Shown one piece after another: positions 49,186 through 64,000 of a DNA stretch of 64,000 nt. The notes under the pieces were generated by a model. It was not told where the DNA came from and searched no databases. It saw only the letters and a list, made by a program, of their open reading frames with translations. Source of the DNA: Dictyostelium firmibasis (lineage: Eukaryota; Evosea; Eumycetozoa; Dictyosteliales; Dictyosteliaceae); contig CM069766.1 in assembly GCA_036169595.1 (NCBI GenBank), forward strand, positions 4,920,001 to 4,984,000, read 5' to 3'. Both the position numbers and the translations under genes were made by a program. The stretch's first letter is position 1, and each line of letters opens with the position of its first letter.

Positions 49186-51061
49186 CGACAAAAAGGGGCA
49201 ATCTCCAACTCAAAGATCTCTTTAGCTCTCTTTTGCATCTCTATTGGAAAGATATGGACAATGTCCATTATAGCTCTTTGAAGAACTTCAGGGGTGATAA
49301 GTGTGCTCTTTAATATCTCATGTGCTGGATCTCGAACTGTATTGTAGATCCAAGAGTAGCTATATGTTTCAGAGGTCCACCCCTCATAAAAAAGTGATTT
49401 AAATGGGAGAACGCGGAAGGCGTGAGTCGGTGAATGCATAAAGAGAGAACCATTTAACTCATCTCCCAGTTTTGGAAAAAAGGCCCCTTTTTTTGCCTGT
49501 TATAGCTTAGCCGTGTCGTATCAATAAAGAATGCGAAGAGTTCAGTCTCATTCTCTACCCATCGAAAGACTACTTCAAGCGGCTTTTCCAGTTTAAAATA
49601 GGAGGAGACAAGGCTGTCCATAGAGCCACCTGAAGTAAATACCCACGGCTTTTTTTCCAATCGATGGAGATTATCGAGTATATTTTTTACAGGAGCCAGG
49701 CCATGAGCCACCTGTGTTCTATTGAGGACCGACTCCTGAAAATAGGGCGAACGAATATGGGTAATAAGATGCGTTATAATGAGGCGAAATTCACTCTCAA
49801 TATCTTTTATATAGGGATCAAATGCTAAATCCTGCTCTGTTAATGAGAAGAAAGAGCCAAGTGCATCGATATACTCATCTAAAGAGGAGATGGAATTCCA
49901 CAAGGAGGTTTCTTCTTCCATGCTTATAGATAAGGCGAAACCCAGCTGGAGAATCATCATATGGTCCAACATCGTGAAGATCTGGATCATACACCTCCTG
50001 AAAATACTCTTTTAAGAGAGCGTCATACTTATCTATTAAAAATTGATGTAGACCGGCAATTTTTTTTGCCTTGGCACTCATCATATCAACCAGCTTTTTG
50101 AAGATGGTGCTGCTCGGCCTTTCGAAATCGATACTCCATCGTCATCCAAGCCAGATCCTGTTCAGATGTAGCTTGTCGAGATCTCTGCTCTAAAAAGATG
50201 ATCTCTGAATTCATCGCATCAAATTTTTCGCGAATCTTTTCAATCTCTCTATTTGTCTGTTGCGCATTATTATAGAGAATCTGCCCAATACCGCCCTCAT
50301 CATCCCAGTTGATGCCAAGACTTGCATAAAAATTCCATCGACAGAGATCAAACTTCACCTCGGCATATGAGGCGATAGTAAACTCCCACGATTTTAAAAG
50401 AGCGCACTCCCCTTTCATTTTAAGGTGCCGTTTTGCATCGGAAGCACTCCCTTTTTTTTGCGCCTCTTTAGGAATGAGTTTTTGAAAAAGAAGCTCTATG
50501 ATCTCATCATAGGAGAGCAAAGCCGCTTCAGCATCTACAGAATTTACTATAGTTTTGATAATCTGCTCTTGAGAAAAATTGAGCCCTATTTCATTGAGAG
50601 AGATATAAAGAAGAGGAGAAAGGGCGATTGAATCGCCCTTTTTTGAGAGATTAAAGCCTATTTTTTTCTTTAATTCACCTCCTCCCCAACTAGAGCTCAT
50701 AGGAGCTGTATATTCCGATCCTTGAACTGTCTTTCGGAGCATTCCCATCGAAAGAAGAGCTTCGATATCTTTTAAAAACTGAAGAGGATCCTCCTCTTGA
50801 ATAAGAATAGCAGGAGCTGTGCCAAAACAGGATCCCAAGCTCTGACGAACTTTTGTTAAAAGAGAGATGACAACTGCAATTTTTGTGTCTAAGTCGGTAA
50901 TCTGTTGCTCTTTTGCTATCTCTAAAGTATCTCGAATGATCTCCTCAGCACGCCTATTAGCGTAGGGCTTTGTAATCCGTTTAATGATCTCCTTAGCCTC
51001 TTTTGACTCCTTAAGAAAAGAGAGAGATCGCCTGAGGTGCTCAACTCGATCAATCGACTCC
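49186..51061 (-). pseudogene. 5' part of large chlamydia-like protein gene, at least three frame changes
   Basis: The frame enters from the LTR border at 51061 without a start (QESIDRVEHLRRSLSFLKESKEAKEII) and runs to 50086. The reading then passes through frames near 50080-49900, 49990-49454 and 49439-49186, so I count three frame changes, several near homopolymers. The product is a long helical cytosolic-type protein with coiled-coil stretches (NREIEKIREKFDAMNSEI) and GSCFGTAPAI. It continues at 36342-35749 on the other side of the DIRS insertion. It resembles large conserved chlamydial proteins of unknown function; I cannot name it. Confidence 0.65.
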
Positions 51062-51443
51062 TGTTGGGGTTTCCCCTCGTTTACTTATTCTAACTATATA
51101 ACTACTAACGCTGTAACTGTATGTCCACTAACTAACTCTATATTATAATCATACAATCTACATCCTAATTTCTATCTAATTTTATTTATATAATTAAAAC
51201 AAATAAATATAAAAATTCTTACAATAAAGGTAAAGTTTCAGTGTGGGAAAAAACTAGCGTAATGATTTATTTTAAAAAATTATAAAAACATCTTCGACTT
51301 TTTCGAAGAGAAAAAAAATAACAAAATTTCGACAATTGTAAAAATTTAATTTAATTTTTACGAACTTCGTCTTGAGAACATTATTTCATTATTTTGTGTC
51401 TTGAGTTACTATTTCTTTTAATAAAACTAGTTAAACTCTAACA
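51062..51443 (+). repeat. 5' LTR of the Skipper-like element
   Basis: 382 bases, starting TGTTGGGG and ending TCTAACA. The left border is the chlamydia-like gene. The LTR is nearly identical to 26227-26606. Confidence 0.85.
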
Positions 51444-51955
51444 CCTTCCCCTCCCCTCTGAAGGAGATTATGGGCTTTAGAATCTACTTGGTGGTTTACT
51501 TTTTCTACCACTCTTTGTGACTTTACTTTTAACAACTTCCGATTCTCCTCCTTTATTATTAACTCTTTTCCTTCCAGCTTTGGATTTATTGAAATTCTCT
51601 GGAATCTCTGGAGCTCTTGGAGAAATACGCCAACAACTACATGTGATGTCTTACCAGTCTATTCTGCCCTCTGTATGAGTCATTGGCACAACCAGCATTA
51701 AGAAAAATAAAAAGATTGATGCAAGAGACTATGTATTTATTTTTATTTTTTTGAAAAAAAGAAAATAAAAATAAATATGTAAGGATATATCTGCTCAATG
51801 AATAAAAATTCTTTAAATGTGATAGCCTATTAATTGTTGTATAGTGTTGTTATAAAATGTTAATTCTTTGAAAAAAAAAATAATAATAAAATAATTAAGA
51901 TAAAATATTAATTAATAATTTTAGTCTTTAAATTAATTTTACTATTATAAAAAAT

Positions 51956-52993
51956 ATGTCAAAAAAAGCAAATAATTCAAAGAACACAACAACAACAACA
52001 ACATCACCTACAAAAATAGTTGATAACTCTCGAATAGTAGAGAATCCGGAGTTATTCCAAACTCATTCGGATAGTGAAGCATCAGATGCTATCACTGTTA
52101 GTCAACTAGCCAAGATGGTGAAAGACCTCGAGAGAAAATTGGCGGAGAAGGCTAATGAAATGGAGAAGTTTAAAGATAACTCCAGAAGAATAATGGATAG
52201 TAAGACTGTTGAAAGTGTTAAAACCGCAGCTAATGGAGAGATACAATATCAAAGATTTGTAGATTTCTGCCCATTATTTAATATAAAGCCTAATCTTAGC
52301 GAATTTTTGAGAAATGGTTGTGCCAATGACAAAACCGCACCACACCTAGATTGCTACGACAAAGAGGTGGAGGGTGAGGAGTTGAAAAGTATATTAAGAA
52401 GAGTGCACAAGGCACACAAAGAGGCCGAGAGAGCGAGTGACCTCCCAGTCATTATCATGGATCTGGTTGAAGCCGTCACTAACTCCCAAAAGATTAACAG
52501 TTCATTTGAGACTGATAAGAACCTTGATAGAGTGTACAACTTTATTAATATCTACAGTCCACCTCACTACAATGGTAAAACAGTAGAGGAGAAATTTAAT
52601 AAGGACTGTGAGAACAAGGTCAAAATCTGCAAAGAGATGCTGATTGCTTCAGTTCATCCACAATTCGCCTCTGAAGTTAGAGCACTAATCTCCAATGAAA
52701 AGTGTATCGACGCTTCGCGTAGCAAAATATCTGACTTCATTTTCAATAATGAAATAAGATTAAAAAGCTTTACTGGTAAGAGACAACGTGAAGAAAATAT
52801 CACAAGTCCAGGTAATACAAGGCTACAAAGCCCAAAACCAATCCAACCAGCCGAGAGAAAGGCGATGCTAGAAGGCATTAGAAAAAAGGTAGTGGTTGTG
52901 GTCCAAATGTTAATCTTACAACAATTAATGACAACATATTGTTGTTTAGAAGTAATAATAATGTATGTCTCAATTGTGGAAGAAATCATTTAG
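51956..52993 (+). CDS. Skipper-like gag region
   Basis: The frame begins MSKKANNSKNTTTTTTSP, has a coiled-coil-like segment (AKMVKDLERKLAEKANEMEK) and a helical capsid-like region. A nucleocapsid-type zinc-knuckle region lies at its end. The same start is found inverted at 25848. It belongs to a broken fossil element. Confidence 0.7.
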   Translation: MSKKANNSKNTTTTTTSPTKIVDNSRIVENPELFQTHSDSEASDAITVSQLAKMVKDLERKLAEKANEMEKFKDNSRRIMDSKTVESVKTAANGEIQYQRFVDFCPLFNIKPNLSEFLRNGCANDKTAPHLDCYDKEVEGEELKSILRRVHKAHKEAERASDLPVIIMDLVEAVTNSQKINSSFETDKNLDRVYNFINIYSPPHYNGKTVEEKFNKDCENKVKICKEMLIASVHPQFASEVRALISNEKCIDASRSKISDFIFNNEIRLKSFTGKRQREENITSPGNTRLQSPKPIQPAERKAMLEGIRKKVVVVVQMLILQQLMTTYCCLEVIIMYVSIVEEII

Positions 52994-53346
52994 TTAAAGA
53001 ATGTAGAGCTCAGTCGAGTAATGAAAAGGTTCAAATCGACAAGAGTCAAAGTCCATTCAAAAGAATGACCAAATGATGCCATGCCGATGATGGTGTAGAA
53101 AATAATAATAATAAAATAAATAAAAAATATTTTTTTCCAAACTATCATCACATAGAAGATCATGATCAATTAGATGATCATGACTCATTAAAAAAACTTG
53201 AAGACATTTATTTTAATTTAAAACATTCAAACAATGAAAGTGAGAATGATGATCCTAATAAAGGACAGAATAAAATAAAGAAGTTCCTTCAAAAAGTATA
53301 TGAGGTTAAACTAAAACACAATGAAGAGATTGAAATTCCTTCAAAG

Positions 53347-54812
53347 GTGAAGATAAAGAAACCCATAAAAATAATAAATAAAGAAATTGATAATAAAATT
53401 AAAGATAATAATAAAAATTATATTGTTAATTTATTTAATCAATTAAAAGAAACTAATTTCAACTTTGATTCCATAAAGAGAAAAGGGGAAGAAAAGGTTA
53501 AAGAAATTTATGAAATTAGATTTAACGAAAATAAAAAACCTTTAATTACAATGGTTGCTAATTCATCCATTGGTAATAAAGATATAATGATTCCTATTGT
53601 AAAAGGTATTATGATAGAGAACAAAAATAACATGAACAAACCACGTTTGATATTAGATCCAAAGAAGGTAAATGAAACCATAAAAGTGATCTTGGATACA
53701 GGTAGTAATATCAGTTTAATTAATAGAAAATTATTAACTGAGGAGATGAAATCAATGATTCACAACAGTAAAGATATTGTTGAATTTCCACTACTTGGTA
53801 TTAAAGAATCAAATGTGCAAGATGTTAATATACAGTTAGGAGATGACGTATATAAATTTATTGTAACTGATGTCGAAGTAGTTGATGTTTTAATTGGTAA
53901 TGATATTTTAAAAGAATCAATCATTGATCAACAAAAACAATTACTCATCCTTAACAATAGAAGGTATAGAATAACATACCAAAAATCAAAAGAGTATAAG
54001 TGTAATTTGAATACCGAAGAGGAAGAATACATTAACTCTAAATTCGAAGAAGATGAAGACATAAAAGATAAAGTAATAGAAATTGTCGAAAATCTTCCAT
54101 CAACAATTTGTGATATATTAGTAAAAACAAATCCTTCTGAGGAAGAGATTGAAATAATAACTAATTTTATCAGCGAAGAGTTTGAAGATGTGATAGTTGA
54201 GAAACTTCCAGAAATTTCTGATCAATTAAAGAAATCTAGAAGGAATAAAATTATTCACAATATTCTGATTAAAACAGGTATGGAAATAAAACCAGCAAAA
54301 AAGTTGATTTATTACACATCAGATGATCAGAAAAAGGTAGTAGAAGAGATGATTGAGAAATTTTTAGATCTAGGTATTATAACAAGATCAAAATCCAATT
54401 ATTCTTCTCCAATTATCCTCATCAGAGAGGAGAATAAATGGCGAATAGTTCATGATTATCGTAATTTAAATGAAGTAACAGTAAGAGATGAACATCCATT
54501 TACACCAGCAGATAATTTAATCAGTCAATGTAAAGATTCTAAATTGTTTTCTAAATTTGACATGATTATGGGATTCTTCCAAGTGATGTTAAATCCAAAA
54601 CATCAACAATATACGGCGTTTACAACCCACATTGGAAAATTCGAGTATCTTAGAATGCCGATGGGATTGGTAAATTCGCCTTCAACATTTGCTAGGCTTA
54701 TGGTTGAAACCTTTGGAAAAATTAAGAATCTACTACAATACTTTGATGATTTATTAATCCATACAAAGGAGAATTATAAAAAACATTTTATTGAAATAAT
54801 TAGAATGTTATT
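53347..54812 (+). CDS. Skipper-like pol region: protease and N-terminal reverse transcriptase
   Basis: Aspartic protease motif DTGSNISLI, then the reverse transcriptase fingers/palm (WRIVHDYRNLNEVT, FSKFDMIMGFFQV, YFDDLLIHT with the FxDD form). The sequence passes at about 54812 into DIRS-II recombinase sequence, so this is a remnant. Confidence 0.8.
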
Positions 54813-55386
54813 ATCTACTCGTTCCGCTATGGCCTCTCTGTTATTGTCTAACAATGTACCATTTCATGTCGTCAAGAAAATGGGTCGTTGGAAATCAAAT
54901 GAAACAATAGATACCTTTTATGATAAAAGAATTATTGGTGAAAAATCTGGTGGTTTCTTAAATACTGTAGTCAAACTTTCATAATATAAATATATATATG
55001 ATAATATAAATTAAAAATTTAATTCATTAAATTATATTTTATATTAAATATATATATTTATATTATCCCCAACCCACCCTCCCTAGTCGGAATTCAATAA
55101 ATCAAATTGTAAAAGTTTATGTGTGGTATTTATAATGAAATGCATTCGTCTGTAAAAATTTCAACAAAAAAAAAAAAAAAAAAAAAATTTTTATTTTTCC
55201 CCCACTTTTTGGCGCACTTATTTGCGCGGGAAATTTTAACACACCCCACACCACACTTTGCGCGAAATTTTTAAAAATTTAAAAATTATCTTAAATATTT
55301 GGGAATAATCAAATAAATAAATGTATTCATAATATAAATATATATATTTAATATAAAATATAATTTAATGAATTAAATTTTTAATT
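54813..55386 (+). mobile_element. DIRS-II fragment i: recombinase end and right terminal repeat
   Basis: The last part of a DIRS-II recombinase (to 54984), the internal complementary region and the right terminal repeat (to 55386). An incomplete fossil adjoining the Skipper-like element on the left and a DIRS-I piece on the right. Confidence 0.8.
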
Positions 55387-55733
55387 TATATGGAATTCCG
55401 ACTAAGGGAGGGCGGGCTGGGACCAATTTAAATATATATATTTAATATAAAATATAATTTAATTATTTAAATTTTTAATTTATATTATCATATATATATT
55501 TAAATTTATGAAAGTTGGACTACATTATTTAAGAAACCACCAGATTTTTCACCAATGATTTTCTTGTCATAAAAGTTATCAACTGTATCATTTGATTTCC
55601 AACGACCGAGTTTCTTGACCACATGGAATGGAACATTGCTGGACAACAAGAGAGAAGCCATAGCGGAACGAGTAGATTTGAACTTTGTAATATCAATACC
55701 TGATTTTGAGAGTATTGATAAAACTATAGAGTT
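55387..55733 (-). mobile_element. DIRS-I fragment j
   Basis: Minus-strand remnant holding the inner part of the right terminal repeat, the internal complementary region and the recombinase C-terminus (from about 55511). The left border is a DIRS-II terminus and the right border is the RL-A terminus at 55734. Incomplete fossil. Confidence 0.8.
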
Positions 55734-56029
55734 CCCTCCGAAATAAAGTATTTTTATGGTGTCTTGGGTGTGTTTGTTTGTTCAGCAAAAATAATCGATC
55801 TGCGCGCGAAACGGCATAATTTAATTAAAAAATAAAAAATTTAAATCGAAAAAATTAAAATTTGTGTTTTTTAAAAATAAAAATCTCATATTTTAATTAA
55901 AATTAATTTTTTTATTTTTTTTTTTGTTTTTTTTTTTATTTTTTTTTTTTTATTTTTTTTTATTTTTTTTCATTTTTTTTTTTTTTTTATTTTTTATTTT
56001 TGGCAGATTGTAGCATAGTTGAAATATTA
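55734..56029 (-). other. RL-A 3' untranslated region and terminus (A3)
   Basis: A/T-run-rich tail ending in the conserved roughly 100-base terminal block (TTCAGCAAAAATAATCGATC, then the GGTGTCTTGGG region to CCCTCCG). No gene was found. The block is the same in A1, A2 and the nested element. Confidence 0.7.
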
Positions 56030-59390
<3,361 letters not shown>

Positions 59391-59449
59391 TTAGTATATA
59401 TGCATATAGTTATAATAAAACAAAAAACATCGTGAAACTATATATTATA

Positions 59450-59640
59450 ATTGATTATTGTAAAAAATAAACAAACACAAAATAAAATTAACAAATAAAA
59501 TAAACAAATAAGTAATAAATAATGTAAAGTATGTTTTATTTGAGGTGAATGATTTGAAAATAAAATTTTTAAAAAAAAAAATTGAAAAATTGAAAAAGAA
59601 AAATTTATTTGTTCAGCTTCCCACACTTCCAAAAATATAC
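59450..59640 (+). mobile_element. RL-B-like 3' tail fragment inside A3
   Basis: This stretch resembles the RL-B 3' region (about 33070-33245): AACAAATAAA repeats, then TTTATTTGAGGTGAATGAT, TAAAATTTT and an A-run, then CAGCT and CCCACACTT. It is in the opposite orientation to the A3 gene and lies between two gene pieces. No CACT terminus is visible, so it is either a truncated insertion or a relic of shared ancestry. Confidence 0.5.
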
Positions 59641-59736
59641 ATACTTGAACTAGAACGATCTTCGATTAATTTCTTTTCCTCACTTATTCGAGCAAGACAT
59701 TCAATATCCTTGCACCTCCTACAATTTATTTTATCA
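59641..59736 (-). pseudogene. Small exon piece of the A3 transposase gene
   Basis: On the minus strand a short open stretch reads GDKINCRRCKDIECLARISEEKKLIEDRSSSS. The CRRC pair and what follows align with CPGCNKAANL of RL-B, which comes right after the last finger. It sits exactly between the nested element (59737) and the RL-B-like fragment, so it is a stranded piece of the A3 gene. Confidence 0.5.
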
Positions 59737-59744
59737 CCCTCCGG

Positions 59745-60520
59745 TTTTTAGTATTGATAAGTTCATATTAAAATGACCAATAATCTGGTGCATTCGATTT
59801 TATTTGTTATATAACCCGGGAAAAAATTAATTTAAAAATAAAAATAAAAATAATTAAAATTTAAATTAAAAAAATATTTTTTTTATTTTTTTATTTTTTT
59901 AGATCTTGCGGAGTTTTGAAAAGCCTTATCAACACTCCAAAATAACCATGTCATAACAGAACAACAGGCCCTTTCATTATGATAAGGTATCTTCTTGGGT
60001 TATATGAGTGTTTTAGATGTTTTTAATCAATAACTATGAAAAAAAAGTAATAATGTCATTTTAAATGGTGATTTTTTTTTTTTTTTTTTTTTTTTTATGA
60101 GTAAAAATTTTTTTTTTTTTTTTTTTATATGTAAATTTTTATTATGTATTAATAATTATTCAAAAAAAAATTAAATAATAAAATATAAAAAAAAATAAAT
60201 ATAAATAGGAAATTGTAAATGGTAAATATTTTTTTTTTTTTACAAAAATTTCACTCGCATATTCACAAACGGCTTCTTTCATTTGGCAACTGAGAACATA
60301 TGTAAATTTTTTGATTTCCATAACTCCACTTCAAGATTTCATACATCCCACCTACCACACTCTCAAATTTTTTTGAAATAAATTTTTGCTGCTCGTCAGG
60401 AATATTTTTTTTTATTTTTTATTTTTTTTTATTTTTTTTTTCATTTTTTTTGAAACTATACAAATAATAACAATATATATAATAACAAGATTATATTTTA
60501 CAGGTGCATTAGTTCATTTT
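59745..60520 (+). other. Non-coding 5' part of the nested element
   Basis: Mostly T- and A-runs with two short blocks of mixed sequence (about 59906-60040 and 60247-60400). I see no gene. Confidence 0.5.
60085..60236. repeat. RL-A 5' block, inverted relative to 63846-63996
   Basis: About 150 bases, from ATGAGTAAAAATTT to GGTAAATATT, are repeated in inverse orientation at 63846-63996 with small differences. This is the 5' untranslated region of the RL-A family in two elements of opposite orientation, not a terminal repeat of a larger element. Confidence 0.7.
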
Positions 60521-60521
60521 A

Positions 60522-60651
60522 AAATACATTTATATTAATGTATATACAACTTGTAGATTGACCTATTTTAAAATTTTAAAATAAACAATATTGTATATAA
60601 ATTTTAAAATAGGTCAATCTACAAGTTATATACATTAATATAAATGTATTT
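60522..60651. repeat. Long hairpin with arms of about 53 bases
   Basis: Arm 60522-60575 pairs with 60599-60651 over its full length, except for a two-base indel, around a 23-base loop. The inner arm holds CTTGTAGATTGACCTATTTT. It lies inside the nested RL-A relative. It could be a relic of a smaller foldback element or a structural signal. Confidence 0.8.
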
Positions 60652-60799
60652 CTTTTTTTTAAAAAAATTCATACCTACTTAATTTTTAATATATATTCTA
60701 TTTCTTCATATATAGATGACCATCTGTATCCATAATGGTTGCAGGCCAATATAATCTTACTAAAATTTTTGGTAAACAGATGAAGACATTCTTAAAGTA

Positions 60800-61435
60800 G
60801 TACCAGTGTTAGATGAAGAAGAAGGTGTATTTCGTGGTGATGAAGAATAGGTAGTATTAGTAGCAGTGGCAGTTGTAGTAGTGGTATTGGATGATGAAGC
60901 AGGTGTATTAGATGATTGTGATGAAGAAGTAGGTGTATTAGATGATTGTTATGAAGAAGCAGGTGTATTAGATTGTGGTGATGAAGAAGAGGTAGTAGCA
61001 GTAGCAGTAGCAGTAGCAGTAGCAGTAGCAGTAGCAGTAGCAGTAGCAGTAGCAGTAGCAGTAGCAGTAGCAGTAGCAGTAGCAGTAGCAGTAGCAGTAG
61101 CAGTAGCAGTAGCAGTAGCAGTAGCAGTAGCAGTAGCAGTGGTAGGGTAGTGGTGATATTGGATGATCTTGATAAAGAGGCAGGTGTATTCAATGGTGGT
61201 GATGATGAAGAGGTAGTAGAAGTAGTATTGGTATTATTTAAAGAGAGTTTGTTATTGTGATGAAGAAGCAGGAGTATTGGATGATCATGATGAAGAAGCA
61301 GGAGTATTAGATGGTGGATCAAGAGGTAGTAGCGGTGGTGAAGCAGGAGTAGTGATGATCTTGATGAAGAAGCAGGATTATTGGAAGGTGATGGATGAAG
61401 AGGTAGTAGTAGTAGAAGTGTATTGGTATTATTTA
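60800..61435 (+). repeat. Minisatellite with (GTAGCA)n core
   Basis: Degenerate repeats of GATGAAGAAGCAGGTGTATT and similar flank a near-perfect hexamer tract (about 60985-61141). Open frames through it give only Val-Ala, Leu or Ser runs, so I do not call a gene. Confidence 0.7.
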
Positions 61436-61547
61436 AATCAAATAGATTTCTGAATTCAATATTTGACGATCCAAAAACGTATTAATGGGTGATGCATCAT
61501 CATCATTATCATATGAATAATTGTGATCTTCACTAACCATTTACAAA

Positions 61548-61743
61548 TTGATCATCAATTTTCTCAAAACCAATATCAAAATCAAAGTCAAAATAATAAT
61601 AATCAAAACTAAAAACAATCCAGATGATAACCAGGATGTCTACGAAGACGAAGACGATGAAACAGAGATAGAGATTGGAATGAGGAACTATTTGATCAAA
61701 TAGTTCCTCAACCCAATCTTCCATCTCTGTTTCATCGTCTTTA
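61548..61743 (+). pseudogene. Diverged remnant of the RL-A last exon, ending in a palindrome
   Basis: AATTTTCTCAAAACCAATAT and the following Asn/Gln/Asp codons match the acidic end of the RL-A transposase, with loss of frame. At 61651-61743 the sequence turns into an inverted duplicate of itself centred near 61696 (TTTGATCAAA), giving arms of about 45 bases. Confidence 0.6.
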
Positions 61744-62038
61744 TTGTATCAATATTTCAAATATAATACCATTTGTCAAAAAAAATAAAAAAATAAAAAA
61801 ATAAAAAAAAATAAAAAAAATAAAAAATAAAAAAAAATAAAAAAAAATAAAAAAAAATAAAAAAATTAATTTTAATTAAAATATGAGATTTTTATTTTTA
61901 AAAAACACAAATTTTAATTTTTTCGATTTAAATTTTATATTTTTTAATTAAATTATGCCGTTTCGCGTGCAGATCGATTATTTTTGCTGAACAAACCAAT
62001 GCACCAAAGACACCATAAAAATACTTTATTTCGGAGGG

Positions 62039-63472
<1,434 letters not shown>

Positions 63473-64000
63473 ATTTGAATATATTTTTATGAATCTTGTA
63501 GAAATCTTTCATCTTGGACTACTTCCTATTTTGTATAATATTGAGATTAATAGAAATTGTAGATCGTATATTAATTTAAAATTTAAAAAATAAAAAAAAA
63601 TAAAAAAAAAAAAAATAAAAAAACAATTTCGAATTTTTACGATCTACAATTTCTATTTATATTTTTTTTTTTTTATTTTCTCATTTAATTTTTTTTTTTT
63701 AATATTTTTTAATATTTAAGGTCTTAAATACAAAATCAATTTATATTTTTTTTTTTATTTTTTTATATTTTTATCTATTTATTATTTTTTTTTTTAAAAT
63801 ATAAAAAAAATTTACATGCAAAAAAAAAAAAAAAAAATTATTATAATATTTACCATTTACAATTTCCTATTTATATTATATTTTTTTATATTTTATTATT
63901 TAATTTTTTTTTGAATAATTATTAATACATAATAAAAATTTACATATAAAAAAAAAAAAAAAATTTTTACTCATAAAAAAAAAAAAAAAAAAAAAAAAAT
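63473..64000 (-). other. Upstream region of the A3 gene
   Basis: AT-rich with long A/T runs. It contains a perfect 20-base inverted pair (63549-63568 with 63638-63657, AATAGAAATTGTAGATCGTA) that could form a hairpin near the transcription start, and the RL-A 5' block (63846-63996). No further gene was found before the window ends. Confidence 0.6.

Larger units (their letters stand above)
51062..54812 (+). mobile_element. Skipper-like Ty3/gypsy LTR retroelement, incomplete fossil
   Basis: LTR retroelement with a 5' LTR (51062-51443), a leader (to 51955), gag (51956 to about 53075, including a CCHC zinc-knuckle region) and pol (53347 to about 54812) with protease and the first part of reverse transcriptase. 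The RNase H/integrase end and the 3' LTR are not present; DIRS-II sequence follows. It is broken, with several breaks. The LTR matches the one at 26227 closely, so the family has been recently active. Confidence 0.85.
59737..62038 (+). mobile_element. Non-autonomous RL-A relative nested in A3
   Basis: It begins CCCTCCGGTTTTTAGTATT and ends with the inverted CGGAGGG (62032-62038), the same ends as RL-A. The 5' untranslated region (60085-60236) and the 3' tail (about 61548-62038, including a diverged remnant of the last coding exon) match RL-A, but the transposase core is missing and is replaced by low-complexity repeats. It interrupts the A3 gene between the HHYGFPN finger and GDKINCRRC. I see no clear target duplication. 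It looks like a deletion derivative mobilised in trans. Confidence 0.65.

Noticed and set aside
60792-61322. Leucine-rich minus frame and Val-Ala plus frame
   Set aside because: Both are readings of the (GTAGCA)n minisatellite. There is no complex sequence outside the repeat and no start context.

Overview
The window is AT-rich DNA from a Dictyostelium-type social amoeba. The signs are oligo(A)/oligo(T) intergenic runs, triplet microsatellites inside genes (poly-Asn, poly-Thr), short AT-rich GT-AG introns, tyrosine-recombinase retroelements of the DIRS-1 type, and a Ty3/gypsy element of the Skipper type. In D. discoideum, DIRS clusters mark the centromeric chromosome ends, so a pericentromeric origin is a reasonable inference. 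The species cannot be fixed from the sequence. I see no ordinary host housekeeping gene.

Layout. 1-4856: two head-to-tail copies (A1, A2) of a RAG1/Transib-like DNA transposon, here called RL-A. 4857-5581: DIRS fragment. 5582-8459: bacterial block resembling Bacteroidetes amoeba symbionts of the Amoebophilus kind (lipoprotein, outer-membrane barrel, dCMP deaminase, Sel1 and ankyrin repeat proteins). 8460-24575: nested DIRS copies of two subfamilies (I and II). 24576-26606: Skipper-like fossil pieces with one LTR. 26607-33368: DIRS-II whose right terminal repeat is split by RL-B, a complete-looking 4.7-kb RAG1-like transposon. 33369-33580: start of a Harbinger-like gene. 33581-36342: chlamydia-like bacterial DNA. 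36343-49185: a DIRS-I copy on the minus strand, split by a Harbinger-like transposon carrying a chromodomain (37489-40848) and by a second, whole-looking DIRS-I (44097-48827). 49186-51061: the rest of the same chlamydia-like block. 51062-54812: Skipper-like element. 54813-55733: DIRS fragments. 55734-64000: a third RL-A copy (A3, minus strand), holding a non-autonomous relative at 59737-62038 with the same end motif.

How it fits together. The window is a layered insertion site. The chlamydia-like DNA came first: one bacterial gene is cut by the DIRS insertion, and the two sides read on in frame if the four-base AATT at the junction is counted once. DIRS-I entered it, and a second DIRS-I and the Harbinger-like element then entered that DIRS. 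This order argues that the bacterial DNA sits in the amoeba genome and is not simple contamination, although an assembly artefact must still be excluded.

The main novelty candidate is the pair RL-A/RL-B. They are intron-bearing transposase genes with RAG1-like D, D, CxxC, Hx4H and E landmarks and Tudor-like C-termini. RL-B is intact over four exons (1114 codons) and has inverted ends beginning CACT. The Harbinger-like transposase carries a chromodomain, so unrelated transposons at this locus have each gained a probable chromatin-reading module.
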